From contig JAGWON010000008.1 of the NCBI GenBank assembly GCA_028871055.1, positions 62,001-126,000 on the forward strand: a DNA stretch of 64,000 bases. Direction: 5' to 3'. This document shows positions 42,330 to 51,338 of the stretch, in pieces. The position numbers were made by a program, and so were the translations under genes. The notes beneath the pieces were generated by a model, which was not told the DNA's origin, ran no database searches, and was given only the letters and a program-made list of their open reading frames with translations. The stretch is from Alphaproteobacteria bacterium (GTDB lineage: Bacteria; Pseudomonadota; Alphaproteobacteria; ATCC43930; CGMCC-115725). Numbering within the stretch: position 1 is the first letter of the stretch; every line of letters begins with the position of its first letter.

Positions 42330-43682
42330 CTATGACTTGTCGCGAAGTTGCTTGGCTTGGCTGTAGATGTCCTGGGCACGCTGGCGCTGGGGACCGGCGG
42401 GCAAGAGCTTGCGCGCGCGCTGCGCCTGCTGGATCGCGGTCTTGTAGTCGCCGTTCGCCATGCCTTCCTCGGCGAGGCTGAGCGCCGCCATGCCGATGTT
42501 GTTGCTCCGGCCATAGGCGATCGCCAGGAAATGCCAGGCGTCAGGATTGTCGCTCTCGAAGGCGACGGCGCTGGACAGCTGCGCCAGGGCCTTCGGCAAG
42601 AGGGCGGGGTCGTTGGTCTCGAGCTCGACCTGGGCCAGCTCGACGCGCATCAAGGGCGCGTCGTTGAGCGCGACCGCGCGCTGATAAGGCGCCACCGCCT
42701 CGGCGACGCGCCCATTGTCGAACAGGATCTGGCCCTTGAGCTCCCAGAAATAGGGATTGTTCGGCTCGTCGTGAATCAGGCCATCGATCTCCGCTAGCGC
42801 CTTGTCCAGCTCCGGAATGCGGTAATAGGCGATCGTCCGGGCGTAACGCGCCGGCACCGATTTGTCGCTCGCGGGATATTTGGCCAGCGTCTCGGCCGGC
42901 GGATCGAGGAAGCCGTGAAGTTTGGCCTTCACGTTGTTGAGCATCGCGATCCATTGCGGCGGATCCGGATTGTTCGTATAGGGCGAGTGGGCGACGTGCT
43001 GGCGCACGTAATCGATACGCTCGCTGGTGAGCGGGTGGGTGCGCAGATAGGGGTCCTGGCGCGCCGCCGACAACAACTCCTCGGGCTCGAGGATATCGAA
43101 GAAATCGAGCAGGCCCTTGGACGATTGATGGGTCTTGTCGAGGAAAGAGAGGGCGGCGTGGTCGGCCGCGCCTTCCTGTGCCACCGAGAACGACAGGAAC
43201 GAGCGCTCGCCGACGCCTTCGCCGCCGGCCATCGCGCCGCCAATCCCGCCGGGCTGGCCGCCGGCGACTGCGGCAGCGCCGCCGACCACCATGGCGATGA
43301 TGGCCTTGATCGTCGCGTCCTTCATCTCGGCCTGGAAGCGCGCGAGATGGCCGCCGGCGATGTGGCCGGTTTCGTGCGCCGTGATGCCGACCAGCTCGTT
43401 GGGCCGTTCGGCGCGCTCGATCGTGCCGGTGTTCATGAAGATGTTCTGGCCGCCAGCCACGAACGAATTGAGCTGCGGATCCTGGACGATGTAGAAGTGC
43501 AGGGCATTGGGATCGAGCCCGGCGGCGCGCCAGACCGGCATTTCAAAGGTGCGGAGCATGGTCTCGGTCTCGACGTCGCGGATGAGGTTCGGCGAATTGT
43601 CATCGGCCGCCGCCTGTTGGACGAGCATGACGCTCGCCGCCAGCAGCAGGCAAACCGCCTTGAAACCTGTGCTCAAACGCAA
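42330..43682 (-). CDS. BepA-like M48 metalloprotease with TPR region
   Basis: About 450 residues. A signal peptide precedes ADDNSPNLIRDVE. The M48 domain has the zinc motif HETGH (103-107, counted from the TTG) and the downstream E in VGERSFLSFSVAQEGAADHAALSFL. The C-terminal half (about 280-450) is built of TPR-like helix pairs. BepA proteins degrade misfolded outer-membrane proteins and help LptD assembly. The TTG at 43682 gives a normal signal peptide; the ATG at 43733 would add 17 unusual residues in front and lacks a good ribosome site. Confidence 0.85.
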   Translation of the reverse strand: MRLSTGFKAVCLLLAASVMLVQQAAADDNSPNLIRDVETETMLRTFEMPVWRAAGLDPNALHFYIVQDPQLNSFVAGGQNIFMNTGTIERAERPNELVGITAHETGHIAGGHLARFQAEMKDATIKAIIAMVVGGAAAVAGGQPGGIGGAMAGGEGVGERSFLSFSVAQEGAADHAALSFLDKTHQSSKGLLDFFDILEPEELLSAARQDPYLRTHPLTSERIDYVRQHVAHSPYTNNPDPPQWIAMLNNVKAKLHGFLDPPAETLAKYPASDKSVPARYARTIAYYRIPELDKALAEIDGLIHDEPNNPYFWELKGQILFDNGRVAEAVAPYQRAVALNDAPLMRVELAQVELETNDPALLPKALAQLSSAVAFESDNPDAWHFLAIAYGRSNNIGMAALSLAEEGMANGDYKTAIQQAQRARKLLPAGPQRQRAQDIYSQAKQLRDKS

Positions 43683-43741
43683 ATTCCCGGCTCCGCTTCC
43701 ATCCTGGGCAAAGAATCTCCAACCGGCATACATCTTATGCC

Positions 43742-43822
43742 GTCGTCGCGAGAAGCGAAGCGACGAAGCGATCCAGCTTGCGTGGCGCTCCCTGGATTGC
43801 TTCGCCTACGGCTCGCAACGAC
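43742..43822. repeat. dispersed palindromic repeat, GCGAAGCAATCC family
   Basis: Arms GTCGTCGCGAGAAGCGAAGC and GGATTGCTTCGCCTACGGCT-CGCAACGAC are inverted around about 25 bases. Third member of the family seen at 10777-10855 and 14001-14084. Confidence 0.75.
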
Positions 43823-44090
43823 ACGCGAGCGAACCGGGGTGGAAGCTGCACCGCGACCAGGGCAATATGGAGACCATCCAAGGAAATCCTGCTTAGACGT
43901 CGTCGCTGCCGGGGTCAACGACGATTCCCGCGATCCGGTCCGGTTTTGATTTTCGCTGGCAGTTCCGTGCCGACTGCCTATTTCATGGCACCTTCATAGC
44001 ACCGCCGGACGGGAGAGGGGCGAGCGAGAAGGGCGAAACTGGCGATATCCGAAACCGTGCCGCGCGAACGCCCCCGCGGCGCCCCGGGCG

Positions 44091-44132
44091 TTGACAGAAC
44101 GCGCTTGTACGCTTATATAGAATGGTGTACGC
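44091..44132 (+). promoter_or_regulatory. strong promoter with flanking direct repeats
   Basis: TTGACA (44091-44096), a 17-base spacer, TATATA (44114-44119). Two identical copies of TGTACGC (44106-44112 and 44126-44132) are spaced 20 bases apart, two helical turns, one inside the spacer and one just after the -10. The arrangement suggests a regulator binding one face of the DNA. It reads toward the leader frame and the aminotransferase gene. Confidence 0.6.
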
Positions 44133-44158
44133 AAAACACGTACCAGGGCGGTGAAGAC

Positions 44159-44380
44159 ATGCAGCTGAGGTCACTTAAGCCATTGACGGATGCGAGATTT
44201 CTGGATTCAGGGGGTCGCCCGCGCATAGCGGCGGCGAACGGTCGGGCGGAAAATAAATTTTACCGAACGAAGCCAATTGGCGGCTCCGCAACGGCCGAAA
44301 AAATTAAAATCGACAAAACAAACCCAATTTTTGGCTTAGCGCCACGACCGCGCTGGCGCGTCGGCCGCAGTTTTTCATGA
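44159..44380 (+). CDS. possible 73-residue leader protein, AT-rich
   Basis: An open frame from the ATG at 44159 (MQLRSLKPLTDARF...) whose stop codon overlaps the aminotransferase ATG as ATGA. It sits directly behind a strong promoter, but its ribosome site (GGTGAAG) is weak and the middle (44245-44335) is much more AT-rich than the neighbours. Two imperfect copies of a short unit appear: F-Y-R-T-K-P-I-G-G and I-D-K-T-N-P-I-F-G. It may be a coupled leader peptide or just an untranslated leader containing a small repeat. Function unknown. Confidence 0.3.
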   Translation: MQLRSLKPLTDARFLDSGGRPRIAAANGRAENKFYRTKPIGGSATAEKIKIDKTNPIFGLAPRPRWRVGRSFS

Positions 44381-45525
44381 CCCTCAAGGTTTCCGCACGC
44401 GGACGCGTTCCGCCCTTCATCGTGATGGACGTGCTGCGCGACGCCAACGCCCGCGCGGCCGCGGGCAAGGACGTGCTGCATCTCGAAGTCGGACAGCCTT
44501 CGACGCCCGCGCCCCGGGGCGTGATCGAGGCGGCGCGCGCGGCGCTCGACCGCGACGTGCTGGGCTATACCGACGCGCTCGGCCTGCCGGCGCTGCGCGC
44601 GGCGATCGCGGGCTATTACCGCAGCCGCTACGGCGTTGCGCTCGACCCGGCACGGGTCGTGGTCACCACCGGATCGTCGGCCGGCTTCATCCTCGCCTGC
44701 CTCGCCGCGTTCGAGCCGAACGACAAGGTGGCGATTTGTAGTCCGGGCTATCCCGCCTATCGCAACATCCTGACCGCACTCGACCTGGTTCCGGTGGAGC
44801 TGACCGCCGGTGCCGACGAGCGTTATCAGGTGACGCTCGACCGCCTGCGCCGGCAGGGCAACGGCGTCGAGGGCCTGATCGTCGCCAGCCCGGCCAATCC
44901 GACCGGCACCATGATTCCGCCGGACGAGCTCGGCGCCATCGCGCGCCATTGCCGCGATGCCGGCATTCGGCTGATCTCGGACGAGATCTATCACGGCATC
45001 ACCTATGGCGCGCCGGCCGCGACCGCACTTGCCTTCGATCCGCAGGCGATCGTGGTCAACAGCTTCTCGAAATACTTCTCGATGACCGGCTGGCGGGTCG
45101 GCTGGATGGCGGTGCCGGACGACATGGCGCGCGCGGTCGAATGCCTGGCGCAGAATCTCTATGTCTCGCCGCCGGCGCTGTCGCAGCACGCGGCCATCGC
45201 CGCGTTCGATTGCCGTGCCGAGCTCGATGCCAACATCGCGCGCTATGCCGAGAACCGCGCCCTGCTGCTGCGTGAGCTGCCGGCGGCGGGCTTCGGTCGG
45301 CTCGCGCCGTCGGACGGCGCGTTCTATCTCTATGCCGACGTCGCGCATCGCAGCAACGACAGCGAGGAATTCTGCCGCCGGCTATTGCGCGAGACCGACA
45401 TCGCGCTGACGCCGGGCACGGATTTCGATCCGCGCCGCGGCCGCGCGACCGTGCGCCTTTGCTATGCCGGCTCGCGCGCCATCATCGCCGAAGCAGCGCG
45501 CCGGCTCAAGGCGTGGCGTGGCTAA
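44377..45525 (+). CDS. class I aminotransferase (aspartate-type)
   Basis: A 382-residue PLP enzyme of fold type I. VLGYTDALGLPALRAAIAGYY (61-81), SPANPTGTMI (171-180), D202 in LISDEIYHGITYG and the PLP lysine K232 in NSFSKYFSMTGWRVGW are visible; R near the C-terminus in VRLCYAGS binds the substrate carboxylate. Such enzymes, often next to rne and M48/DsbA genes in alphaproteobacteria, are annotated as aspartate or aromatic aminotransferases; the exact substrate is uncertain. Confidence 0.9.
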   Translation: MTLKVSARGRVPPFIVMDVLRDANARAAAGKDVLHLEVGQPSTPAPRGVIEAARAALDRDVLGYTDALGLPALRAAIAGYYRSRYGVALDPARVVVTTGSSAGFILACLAAFEPNDKVAICSPGYPAYRNILTALDLVPVELTAGADERYQVTLDRLRRQGNGVEGLIVASPANPTGTMIPPDELGAIARHCRDAGIRLISDEIYHGITYGAPAATALAFDPQAIVVNSFSKYFSMTGWRVGWMAVPDDMARAVECLAQNLYVSPPALSQHAAIAAFDCRAELDANIARYAENRALLLRELPAAGFGRLAPSDGAFYLYADVAHRSNDSEEFCRRLLRETDIALTPGTDFDPRRGRATVRLCYAGSRAIIAEAARRLKAWRG

Positions 45526-45534
45526 GCGACGCCG

Positions 45535-48363
45535 TCAACGGCGCCACCAACCCTTTTTGGGATTGGACGCGGGCCCGGTGACGTCGTGCGCCGGCGGGAC
45601 GTTGTGCTGAATCGGCTGCCGCTCGGCCTCGGCGGGCGCAGGCTCCGGCGCGCGTTCGGCCGCTGCCGCGCGTGGCGTCGGCTCATAGGCCGGCGGCGCA
45701 GCCGGTGTGGGCGGTCGTTCCGGCGTCTCCGCCACCGGCGGCGCATAGCGCTCGGCCGGCGGCGTGAACCCTTCGGTCTCGTGCGACGGCGTCGCAGGAA
45801 CGGGCTCGCCGCCCGATGGCTCGCCGCGATGCTCGCCGCCGCGACCACGCCGGCGCCGACCGCCGCGCCGGCCGCGCCGCCGCCGACGCCGGCCTTCTTC
45901 CGGCTGGCCCGGCTGAGCCAGCTGTTCGTTGCCGGGCTGCGGTTCGATGAGATGCGGTTGCTCCTCGTGCGGCAGCTCGGGCTGTTCGCCTTCGGGTTGG
46001 CCCGGCTCTTCGTCGCTGCCGCCGGGTACATAGCCGGGTTCGCCCGGCAACAGGGCAAAGGACGGCCGGAACACGCGCTCGCCGCTCGGTTGTGGCGCGC
46101 CGCCGCGGGGTTCGCCGCCGGGCTGGTGGCCTTCCCCGCCGTGGAACGGCGCCTCGCCGTGGCGACCGCGGCCGCCGCGGCGTCCGCGCCGACGCCGCCC
46201 GCGCCGTTGGCCGCCCGGTGCACCGTCGGTCTGGCCATGGGCGTGCTCGCCGCCGCCACGGCCGCGCTCGTCTCCTTCCGCGGGTTCGGCGGCCGTCGCC
46301 GTGAAGGGCTCGGGCGACGTTGCCAGACCCGGAACGCCTGCAGCCTCGGCGATCTCGGTTTCCGCTTCCTCGACCGGCTGAGGCAGCGGTATCGCCGCCG
46401 GCAGCGCCGCGACTTCCGCCGGCGTCAGCGCGCGCAGCCGCTCGAGCTTGTACTGCGGCGGGATGAGCGCGCTGTCGGTCTTGATGAAGACGTGCATGCC
46501 GCAGCGCGCCTCGATCTGCTGCAAGGTCGCGCGCTTCTGGTTGAGCATGTAGAGCGCGACCGGCTCGGGCACGGCGACGCTGATTTCGCCGGAGCGGCGG
46601 CGCACGCCTTCCTCTTCGATCGCGCGCAGGACGTGCAGCGCCGTCGATTCCGTCGAGCGGATGTGACCGGTGCCGCCGCAATAGGGGCAAGGCTGGGTCG
46701 AGGTCTCGAGCAGCGACGGCCGCAGGCGCTGGCGCGACAGCTCGAGCAGGCCGAACGGACTGATGCGGCCGATCTGGATGCGGGCACGGTCCTGGCGCAT
46801 CGCCTCCTTGAGCCGACGTTCGACGGCGTGCTGGTTGCGCGAAACCTCCATGTCGATGAAATCGATGACGATCAGGCCCGCGAGGTCGCGGAGCCGCAGC
46901 TGGCGCGCGATCTCGTCCGCCGCCTCGAGATTGGTCTTGGTCGCCGTCTCCTCGATGTTGCGCTCGCGCGTCGAGCGGCCGGAATTGACGTCGATCGAGA
47001 CCAGCGCCTCGGTCGGATTGATGACGACATAGCCGCCGGACTTGAGCTGCACCGTCGGCGAATGGATCGCGTCGAGCTGTCCCTCGATCGGATAGCGCTG
47101 GAACAGCGGTACGTTGGGATCGCGATAGAGCTTTACGCGCCGGGCGTGGTCCGGCATCAGCATTTGCATGAACGAGCGGGCGTTGTGGTAGCCGGCTTCG
47201 CCGTCGACGACGATCTCCTCGATGTCGCGGCTGTAGAGGTCGCGGATGGCGCGCTTGATGATGTTGCCTTCCTCGTAGATCAGCGCCGGTGCGGTCGATT
47301 TGAGCGTGAGTTCGCGAATGTCGTCCCACAACCGCCGCAGGTATTCGAGATCGCGCTCGATCTCGGGTTTGGAGCGTTCGCTGCCGGCGGTGCGGACGAT
47401 GACACCCATGCCCTCCGGCACCTCGAGATCGCTCATCAGATCCTTGAGGCGGCGGCGGTCGTTGGCGCTGGTGATCTTGCGCGAGACGCCGCCGCCGCGC
47501 GGCGTGTTCGGCATCAGCACGCAATAGCGGCCGGCGAGGGAGATATAGGACGTGAGCGCGGCGCCCTTGTTGCCGCGCTCCTCCTTGGTGACCTGCACCA
47601 GCATGATCTGGCGCCGCTTGATCACTTCCTGGATTTTGTAGTGGCGGAAGGGGCGTCTGGTCGGCCGGCGCGTCTCCTCGATTTCGTCGCCGCCGAGGGT
47701 CTCGACGCTTGTCTCGGTCGGCGGCGCCTCCGTCCCTTCGCCAGGCGCCGCGGATTCGGCGGGCTGCATTTCGCTGGACGGCGCGGACTCGCCTTCGGTG
47801 CCGGCCGCGAACGGCTCGGTTTCGGGCTGCGTCAGATCCAGCGTTTCATCGGGCGCCGCCGCCTCGCCGGCGGTATCGGCGGCATCGTCGCGGTGAAAGT
47901 CGTCGCGTTCGGCGTGGTCCGGCTCGCTCGAAGCCTCGGCGACGTCGAGCGGGCCGCTCGAGAGTTCCTCGGGCGGCGCGTCGAGTGCCGCGGCTTCGCG
48001 CATTTCGGTCGGCTCTCGCGGGACATCGAGGCCGGCCTCTTCGCGCTCTTCCTCGCGCCGGTTCTCGTCGGCCTCGGCGACGCGCTCGGCCTCAAGCGCC
48101 GCCTCGCGATCGGCGACCGGAATCCGGTAGTAGTCGGGATGGATCTCGCTGAAGGCGAGGAAGCCGTGGCGATTGCCGCCGTATTCGACGAACGCGGCCT
48201 GGAGCGACGGCTCCACGCGCGTCACCTTGGCGAGATAGATGTTGCCCTTGATCTGTTTCTTAGTCGACGTCTCGTAATCGAATTCGACGAGACGGTTGCC
48301 GTCGAGCACCACCACCCGAGTTTCTTCCGGGTGAGCGGCATCGATGAGCATGCGCTTGGTCAT
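45535..48363 (-). CDS. rne: ribonuclease E
   Basis: A 942-residue RNase E/G. The S1 domain begins KGNIYLAKVTRVEPSLQAAFVEYG and is split by an acidic insert (about 85-240) as in alphaproteobacterial RNase E. The RNase H-like and DNase I-like parts follow, with IDVNSGRST and LIVIDFIDM carrying the catalytic aspartates, and the zinc-link CPYCGGTGH (about 565-573). The C-terminal 300 residues are disordered, with Arg/Gly-rich RNA-binding blocks (GRRRRGRRGGRGRHG; RRRRRGRRGGRRRRGR) and Pro/Glu-rich stretches that would scaffold a degradosome. It ends KKGWWRR. Confidence 0.95.
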   Translation of the reverse strand: MTKRMLIDAAHPEETRVVVLDGNRLVEFDYETSTKKQIKGNIYLAKVTRVEPSLQAAFVEYGGNRHGFLAFSEIHPDYYRIPVADREAALEAERVAEADENRREEEREEAGLDVPREPTEMREAAALDAPPEELSSGPLDVAEASSEPDHAERDDFHRDDAADTAGEAAAPDETLDLTQPETEPFAAGTEGESAPSSEMQPAESAAPGEGTEAPPTETSVETLGGDEIEETRRPTRRPFRHYKIQEVIKRRQIMLVQVTKEERGNKGAALTSYISLAGRYCVLMPNTPRGGGVSRKITSANDRRRLKDLMSDLEVPEGMGVIVRTAGSERSKPEIERDLEYLRRLWDDIRELTLKSTAPALIYEEGNIIKRAIRDLYSRDIEEIVVDGEAGYHNARSFMQMLMPDHARRVKLYRDPNVPLFQRYPIEGQLDAIHSPTVQLKSGGYVVINPTEALVSIDVNSGRSTRERNIEETATKTNLEAADEIARQLRLRDLAGLIVIDFIDMEVSRNQHAVERRLKEAMRQDRARIQIGRISPFGLLELSRQRLRPSLLETSTQPCPYCGGTGHIRSTESTALHVLRAIEEEGVRRRSGEISVAVPEPVALYMLNQKRATLQQIEARCGMHVFIKTDSALIPPQYKLERLRALTPAEVAALPAAIPLPQPVEEAETEIAEAAGVPGLATSPEPFTATAAEPAEGDERGRGGGEHAHGQTDGAPGGQRRGRRRRGRRGGRGRHGEAPFHGGEGHQPGGEPRGGAPQPSGERVFRPSFALLPGEPGYVPGGSDEEPGQPEGEQPELPHEEQPHLIEPQPGNEQLAQPGQPEEGRRRRRRGRRGGRRRRGRGGEHRGEPSGGEPVPATPSHETEGFTPPAERYAPPVAETPERPPTPAAPPAYEPTPRAAAAERAPEPAPAEAERQPIQHNVPPAHDVTGPASNPKKGWWRR

Positions 48364-48845
48364 GCTGAACTCCGAGGTGCGCGCACGCGCCCGCGCGAAG
48401 GACGGGCGGCGGCGTCAACCTCATGGCTGCGAAGCCGGCGACAGCACAGCCCGTTCTGTGTTCGAACCGGGCTAGAGCAAGGGTCATTTCGAGACTCTCT
48501 GGCTGCCGCAAGCCGGCCGTGGCCGGCGCAGGCTTCTGGGTTTGATCAAACCGCGTGGTCCTCTGGCGTCCCGGCGGGGCGCGTCGCCGCATCCCGAACC
48601 GCCGCGTCGCCCTCTCCGGCCTTAGGCCGCAAGCGGACTGCAGTATTTCGCACCCTCAAGATACAGACGGCGGCACGCCGCGGCAACCGCCACGTGCGGC
48701 GCGGCGGCCGACGTCGGCGATCGGGTGCCGCGGCAGCGCTTTTATCCTTGGAAAGCCGCCTCGATGGGGCCATAAAACCCGCCGGGATCGCGCGTCGCCG
48801 GCCGATGGAAACCACCGGCGATTTGTGGGAATGGCGCCCGGAATT
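48364..48845. other. 482-base divergent region between rne and mrcA
   Basis: No gene is convincing here, although one frame stays open into mrcA. It must contain the rne leader (RNase E genes often have a long structured 5' leader used for autoregulation) and the mrcA promoter. Structured elements: GCCGGCC-GT-GGCCGGC at about 48512-48527 and the 14-bp palindrome at 48539-48552. Confidence 0.5.
48539..48552. promoter_or_regulatory. 14-bp perfect palindrome upstream of rne
   Basis: GGTTTGATCAAACC is fully palindromic. It resembles an FNR-type half-site pair (TTGAT/ATCAA) but without the 4-base spacer, so it is not an FNR box. It lies 176 bases before the rne ATG. Confidence 0.3.
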
Positions 48846-51299
48846 ATGACCAAGCTGCTGAAAATCTTATTCGTTTTGGTGCTGTTCGGCGGCGTTGCGG
48901 GCGTCGGCGTGGTCGGTCTGGCGGTTTGGTATTTCGGCCGCGATCTGCCCGATTACCAGCAACTGACGAACTATCAGCCGCCGGTGGTGACACGGGTCTA
49001 TGCCGGCGACGGGCGCCTGCTGTCGGAGTACGCGACCGAGAAACGCGTCTTCGTGCCGGTGAGTGCGATGCCGCCGCTGGTCATTCACGCGTTCCTGGCG
49101 GCCGAGGACCGCAATTTCTATTCCCATCCCGGCATCGATCCGCTTTCGATGGTGCGCGCGGCCGTTACTGACCTGTTCCGTCTCGCGGAGCACCGCCGCC
49201 CGGTCGGCGCCTCGACCATCACCCAGCAGGTGGCGAAGAACTTTCTTCTGACCAACGAACTGTCGCTCCAGCGCAAGATCAGAGAGGCGCTCATCGCCAT
49301 CCGCATGGAACAGGTGATGAGCAAGGACCGCATCCTCGAGCTTTACCTGAACGGCATCTATCTCGGCGGCGGTACCTATGGCGTCGCCGCCGCAGCGCTC
49401 AATTATTTCAACAAGCCGCTCGACGAGCTCAGCGTCGACGAGGCGGCCTTCCTCGCCGCACTGCCTAAGGCGCCGAACCACTACAATCCGCTGCGCCATC
49501 CCGAGGCGGCCAAGGACCGGCGCGATTGGGTGATCGACCGCATGGTCGATGCCGGATTCATCATGCCGCAGCAGGGACGCGACGCCAAGGCGCAGCCGAT
49601 CATTCTGCGCAAGCGCGATGCGACCGAGATGGCGCGCGCCGACTACTTCAACGAAGAAGTGCGACGTGAATTGATCGCGCGCTACGGCGACAGGACGGTC
49701 TACGAGGGCGGGCTGCTGGTTCGCACGAGCCTCGACCCCGGGCTGCAGGCGGACGCGGACAAGGCGCTGCGCGGCGCGCTCGAGGCCTACGATCGGCGCC
49801 ACGGCTGGCGCGGGCCGGTGGCGCATATCTTGCTCGCCGACGACTGGCAGTCGCAGCTTGCCGCCGTGCCGATACCGGCGGGTGCCGCCGATGTCGGATG
49901 GTCGTTGGCCGTCGTGCTGTCGACCGAACACAATGCGGCGACGATCGGCTTCGCCGACGGCGGACACGGTCAGATTCCATACGACGAGCTGCGCTGGGCG
50001 CGGAAAGAGCTGAGCGACAATGCGCTGGGCCCGGTGCCGGCGACGGCGGGATCGGCGGTAGCGGCGGGGGACGTGGTTCTGGTGCAGCGGCTGGATGCTT
50101 CGGGCAAGGTCTATGGGTTGCGGCAGATTCCCGATGTTTCGGGGGCTTTGGTGGCGCTGGATCCGCACACCGGTCGGGTTCTGGCGATGAGCGGGGGCTT
50201 CAGCTTTGCGATGAGCCAGTTCGACCGGGCGACGCAGGCGAAGCGGCAGACCGGCTCGGCGATCAAGCCGTTCATCTATCTGGCGGCGCTCGATCACGGC
50301 TTCACGCCGTCGACGCTGGTGCTGGATGCGCCGTTCGTGGTGGATCAGGGTCCGGGCCTGCCGAAGTGGAACCCGACCAATTACGAGCACCGGTTCTATG
50401 GTCCGGTGCCGCTGTTCTTCGGGTTGCAGGAGTCGCTGAACCTGGTGACGGCGCGGGTGGGGACAACAGTGGGCTTGCCGATCGTCGCGCAGTATCTGGT
50501 GCAGCGCTTCGGCATTCTCGACGCCATGCCGCTGGAGGATTCCTACATTCTGGGCGCCGGGGTGACGACGCCGCTGCGACTGACGACGGCCTACGCGATG
50601 CTGGTGAACGGCGGCAAGCTGATTCATCCGACCTTCATCGACCGGGTTCAGGACCGCAACGGGGCCACCATCTATCGTGCCGATGATCGGCCGTGCGTGG
50701 GCTGCAACAACGTGGCATGGACGGGTCAGGCGCCGCCGGAGCTGCCGGATCAGCGGGCGCAGATCGCCGATGCGCGGAGCTGCTATCAGGTGGTCTCGAT
50801 GCTGGAGGGGGTGGTGCAGCGCGGCACCGGTCGGATCGTGTCGTCGGTGGGAAAGCCGCTCGCCGGCAAGACCGGGACGACGAACGATTCCAACGACACC
50901 TGGTTCGTGGGCTTCGCGCCCGACCTGGTGGCCGGCGTCTTCGTCGGCTTCGACCAGCCCCGGAGCCTGGGCAAGCACGAGGTCGGCGCCACCGCGGCGG
51001 CGCCCGCCTTCCGCGACTTCATGGCCGCCGCGCTCAAGGGCAAGCCCGGCATCCCCTTCCGCATCCCGCCCGGCATCGAGCTGGTGCGCATCAACGGCCG
51101 CACCGGGCAACTCGCCAAGACCGGCGACCGCAACGTGATCTGGGGTGCCTTCAAACCCGGCACCGAACCGACCGGCGAGCCAAGCCAGGTGGTCAGCGGC
51201 AACGGCGTCACGCTTGGCGTCGGCGAGCTGGCGCCCAACGGCAACGAAGCCGGCGGCACCCAACCGGCTCCCCGTAGCGGCACGGGCGGCCTATATTGA
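48846..51299 (+). CDS. mrcA: penicillin-binding protein 1A
   Basis: An 817-residue bifunctional peptidoglycan synthase. An N-terminal membrane anchor (residues 5-29) is followed by the GT51 glycosyltransferase domain with catalytic E87 in AAEDRNFYSHPG and GASTITQQVAKNFLLT, and the transpeptidase domain with S471 in TGSAIKPF and K675 in AGKTGTTND. It polymerises and crosslinks cell-wall glycan at the periplasmic face of the inner membrane. The ATG at 48846 is chosen as it directly precedes the anchor. Synonymous codon choice changes between about 50030 and 50830 (many GGG, CGG and GTG codons). Confidence 0.95.
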   Translation: MTKLLKILFVLVLFGGVAGVGVVGLAVWYFGRDLPDYQQLTNYQPPVVTRVYAGDGRLLSEYATEKRVFVPVSAMPPLVIHAFLAAEDRNFYSHPGIDPLSMVRAAVTDLFRLAEHRRPVGASTITQQVAKNFLLTNELSLQRKIREALIAIRMEQVMSKDRILELYLNGIYLGGGTYGVAAAALNYFNKPLDELSVDEAAFLAALPKAPNHYNPLRHPEAAKDRRDWVIDRMVDAGFIMPQQGRDAKAQPIILRKRDATEMARADYFNEEVRRELIARYGDRTVYEGGLLVRTSLDPGLQADADKALRGALEAYDRRHGWRGPVAHILLADDWQSQLAAVPIPAGAADVGWSLAVVLSTEHNAATIGFADGGHGQIPYDELRWARKELSDNALGPVPATAGSAVAAGDVVLVQRLDASGKVYGLRQIPDVSGALVALDPHTGRVLAMSGGFSFAMSQFDRATQAKRQTGSAIKPFIYLAALDHGFTPSTLVLDAPFVVDQGPGLPKWNPTNYEHRFYGPVPLFFGLQESLNLVTARVGTTVGLPIVAQYLVQRFGILDAMPLEDSYILGAGVTTPLRLTTAYAMLVNGGKLIHPTFIDRVQDRNGATIYRADDRPCVGCNNVAWTGQAPPELPDQRAQIADARSCYQVVSMLEGVVQRGTGRIVSSVGKPLAGKTGTTNDSNDTWFVGFAPDLVAGVFVGFDQPRSLGKHEVGATAAAPAFRDFMAAALKGKPGIPFRIPPGIELVRINGRTGQLAKTGDRNVIWGAFKPGTEPTGEPSQVVSGNGVTLGVGELAPNGNEAGGTQPAPRSGTGGLY

Positions 51300-51338
51300 G
51301 TTCGTACCGAATTGGCTTTCGATATTCGAGGATGACCG

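Larger units (their letters stand above)
43683..44158. other. intergenic region: repeat, then promoter
   Basis: 476 bases without a convincing gene. The left part holds the dispersed palindrome at 43742-43822; the right part has a strong sigma-70-like promoter at 44091-44119 reading rightwards. Several short open frames on both strands are overlapping shadows without ribosome sites. Confidence 0.55.

Noticed and set aside
44057-44158. Upstream extension of the 73-residue leader frame
   Set aside because: It would start ahead of and inside the promoter, so it cannot be part of that transcript.
48440-48500. Possible tRNA, suggested by a GTTCGAACC-like T-loop
   Set aside because: No matching acceptor, D-arm or anticodon arm could be folded on either strand.
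48555-48845. N-terminal extension of mrcA by 97 codons
   Set aside because: The extension is Arg/Pro-rich without structure, and PBP1A proteins start directly at the membrane anchor at 48846.
45586-48849. 1087-residue plus-strand frame opposite rne
   Set aside because: Antisense shadow of a well-supported RNase E gene; Arg-rich translation with no domain signal.
48867-51263. 798-residue minus-strand frame opposite mrcA
   Set aside because: Antisense shadow; mrcA has all catalytic motifs in the other direction.
51145-51338. Upstream extension of the prfB frame into mrcA
   Set aside because: The shifted frame is open by chance; the true N-terminus is the ATG at 51339 with the programmed frameshift.
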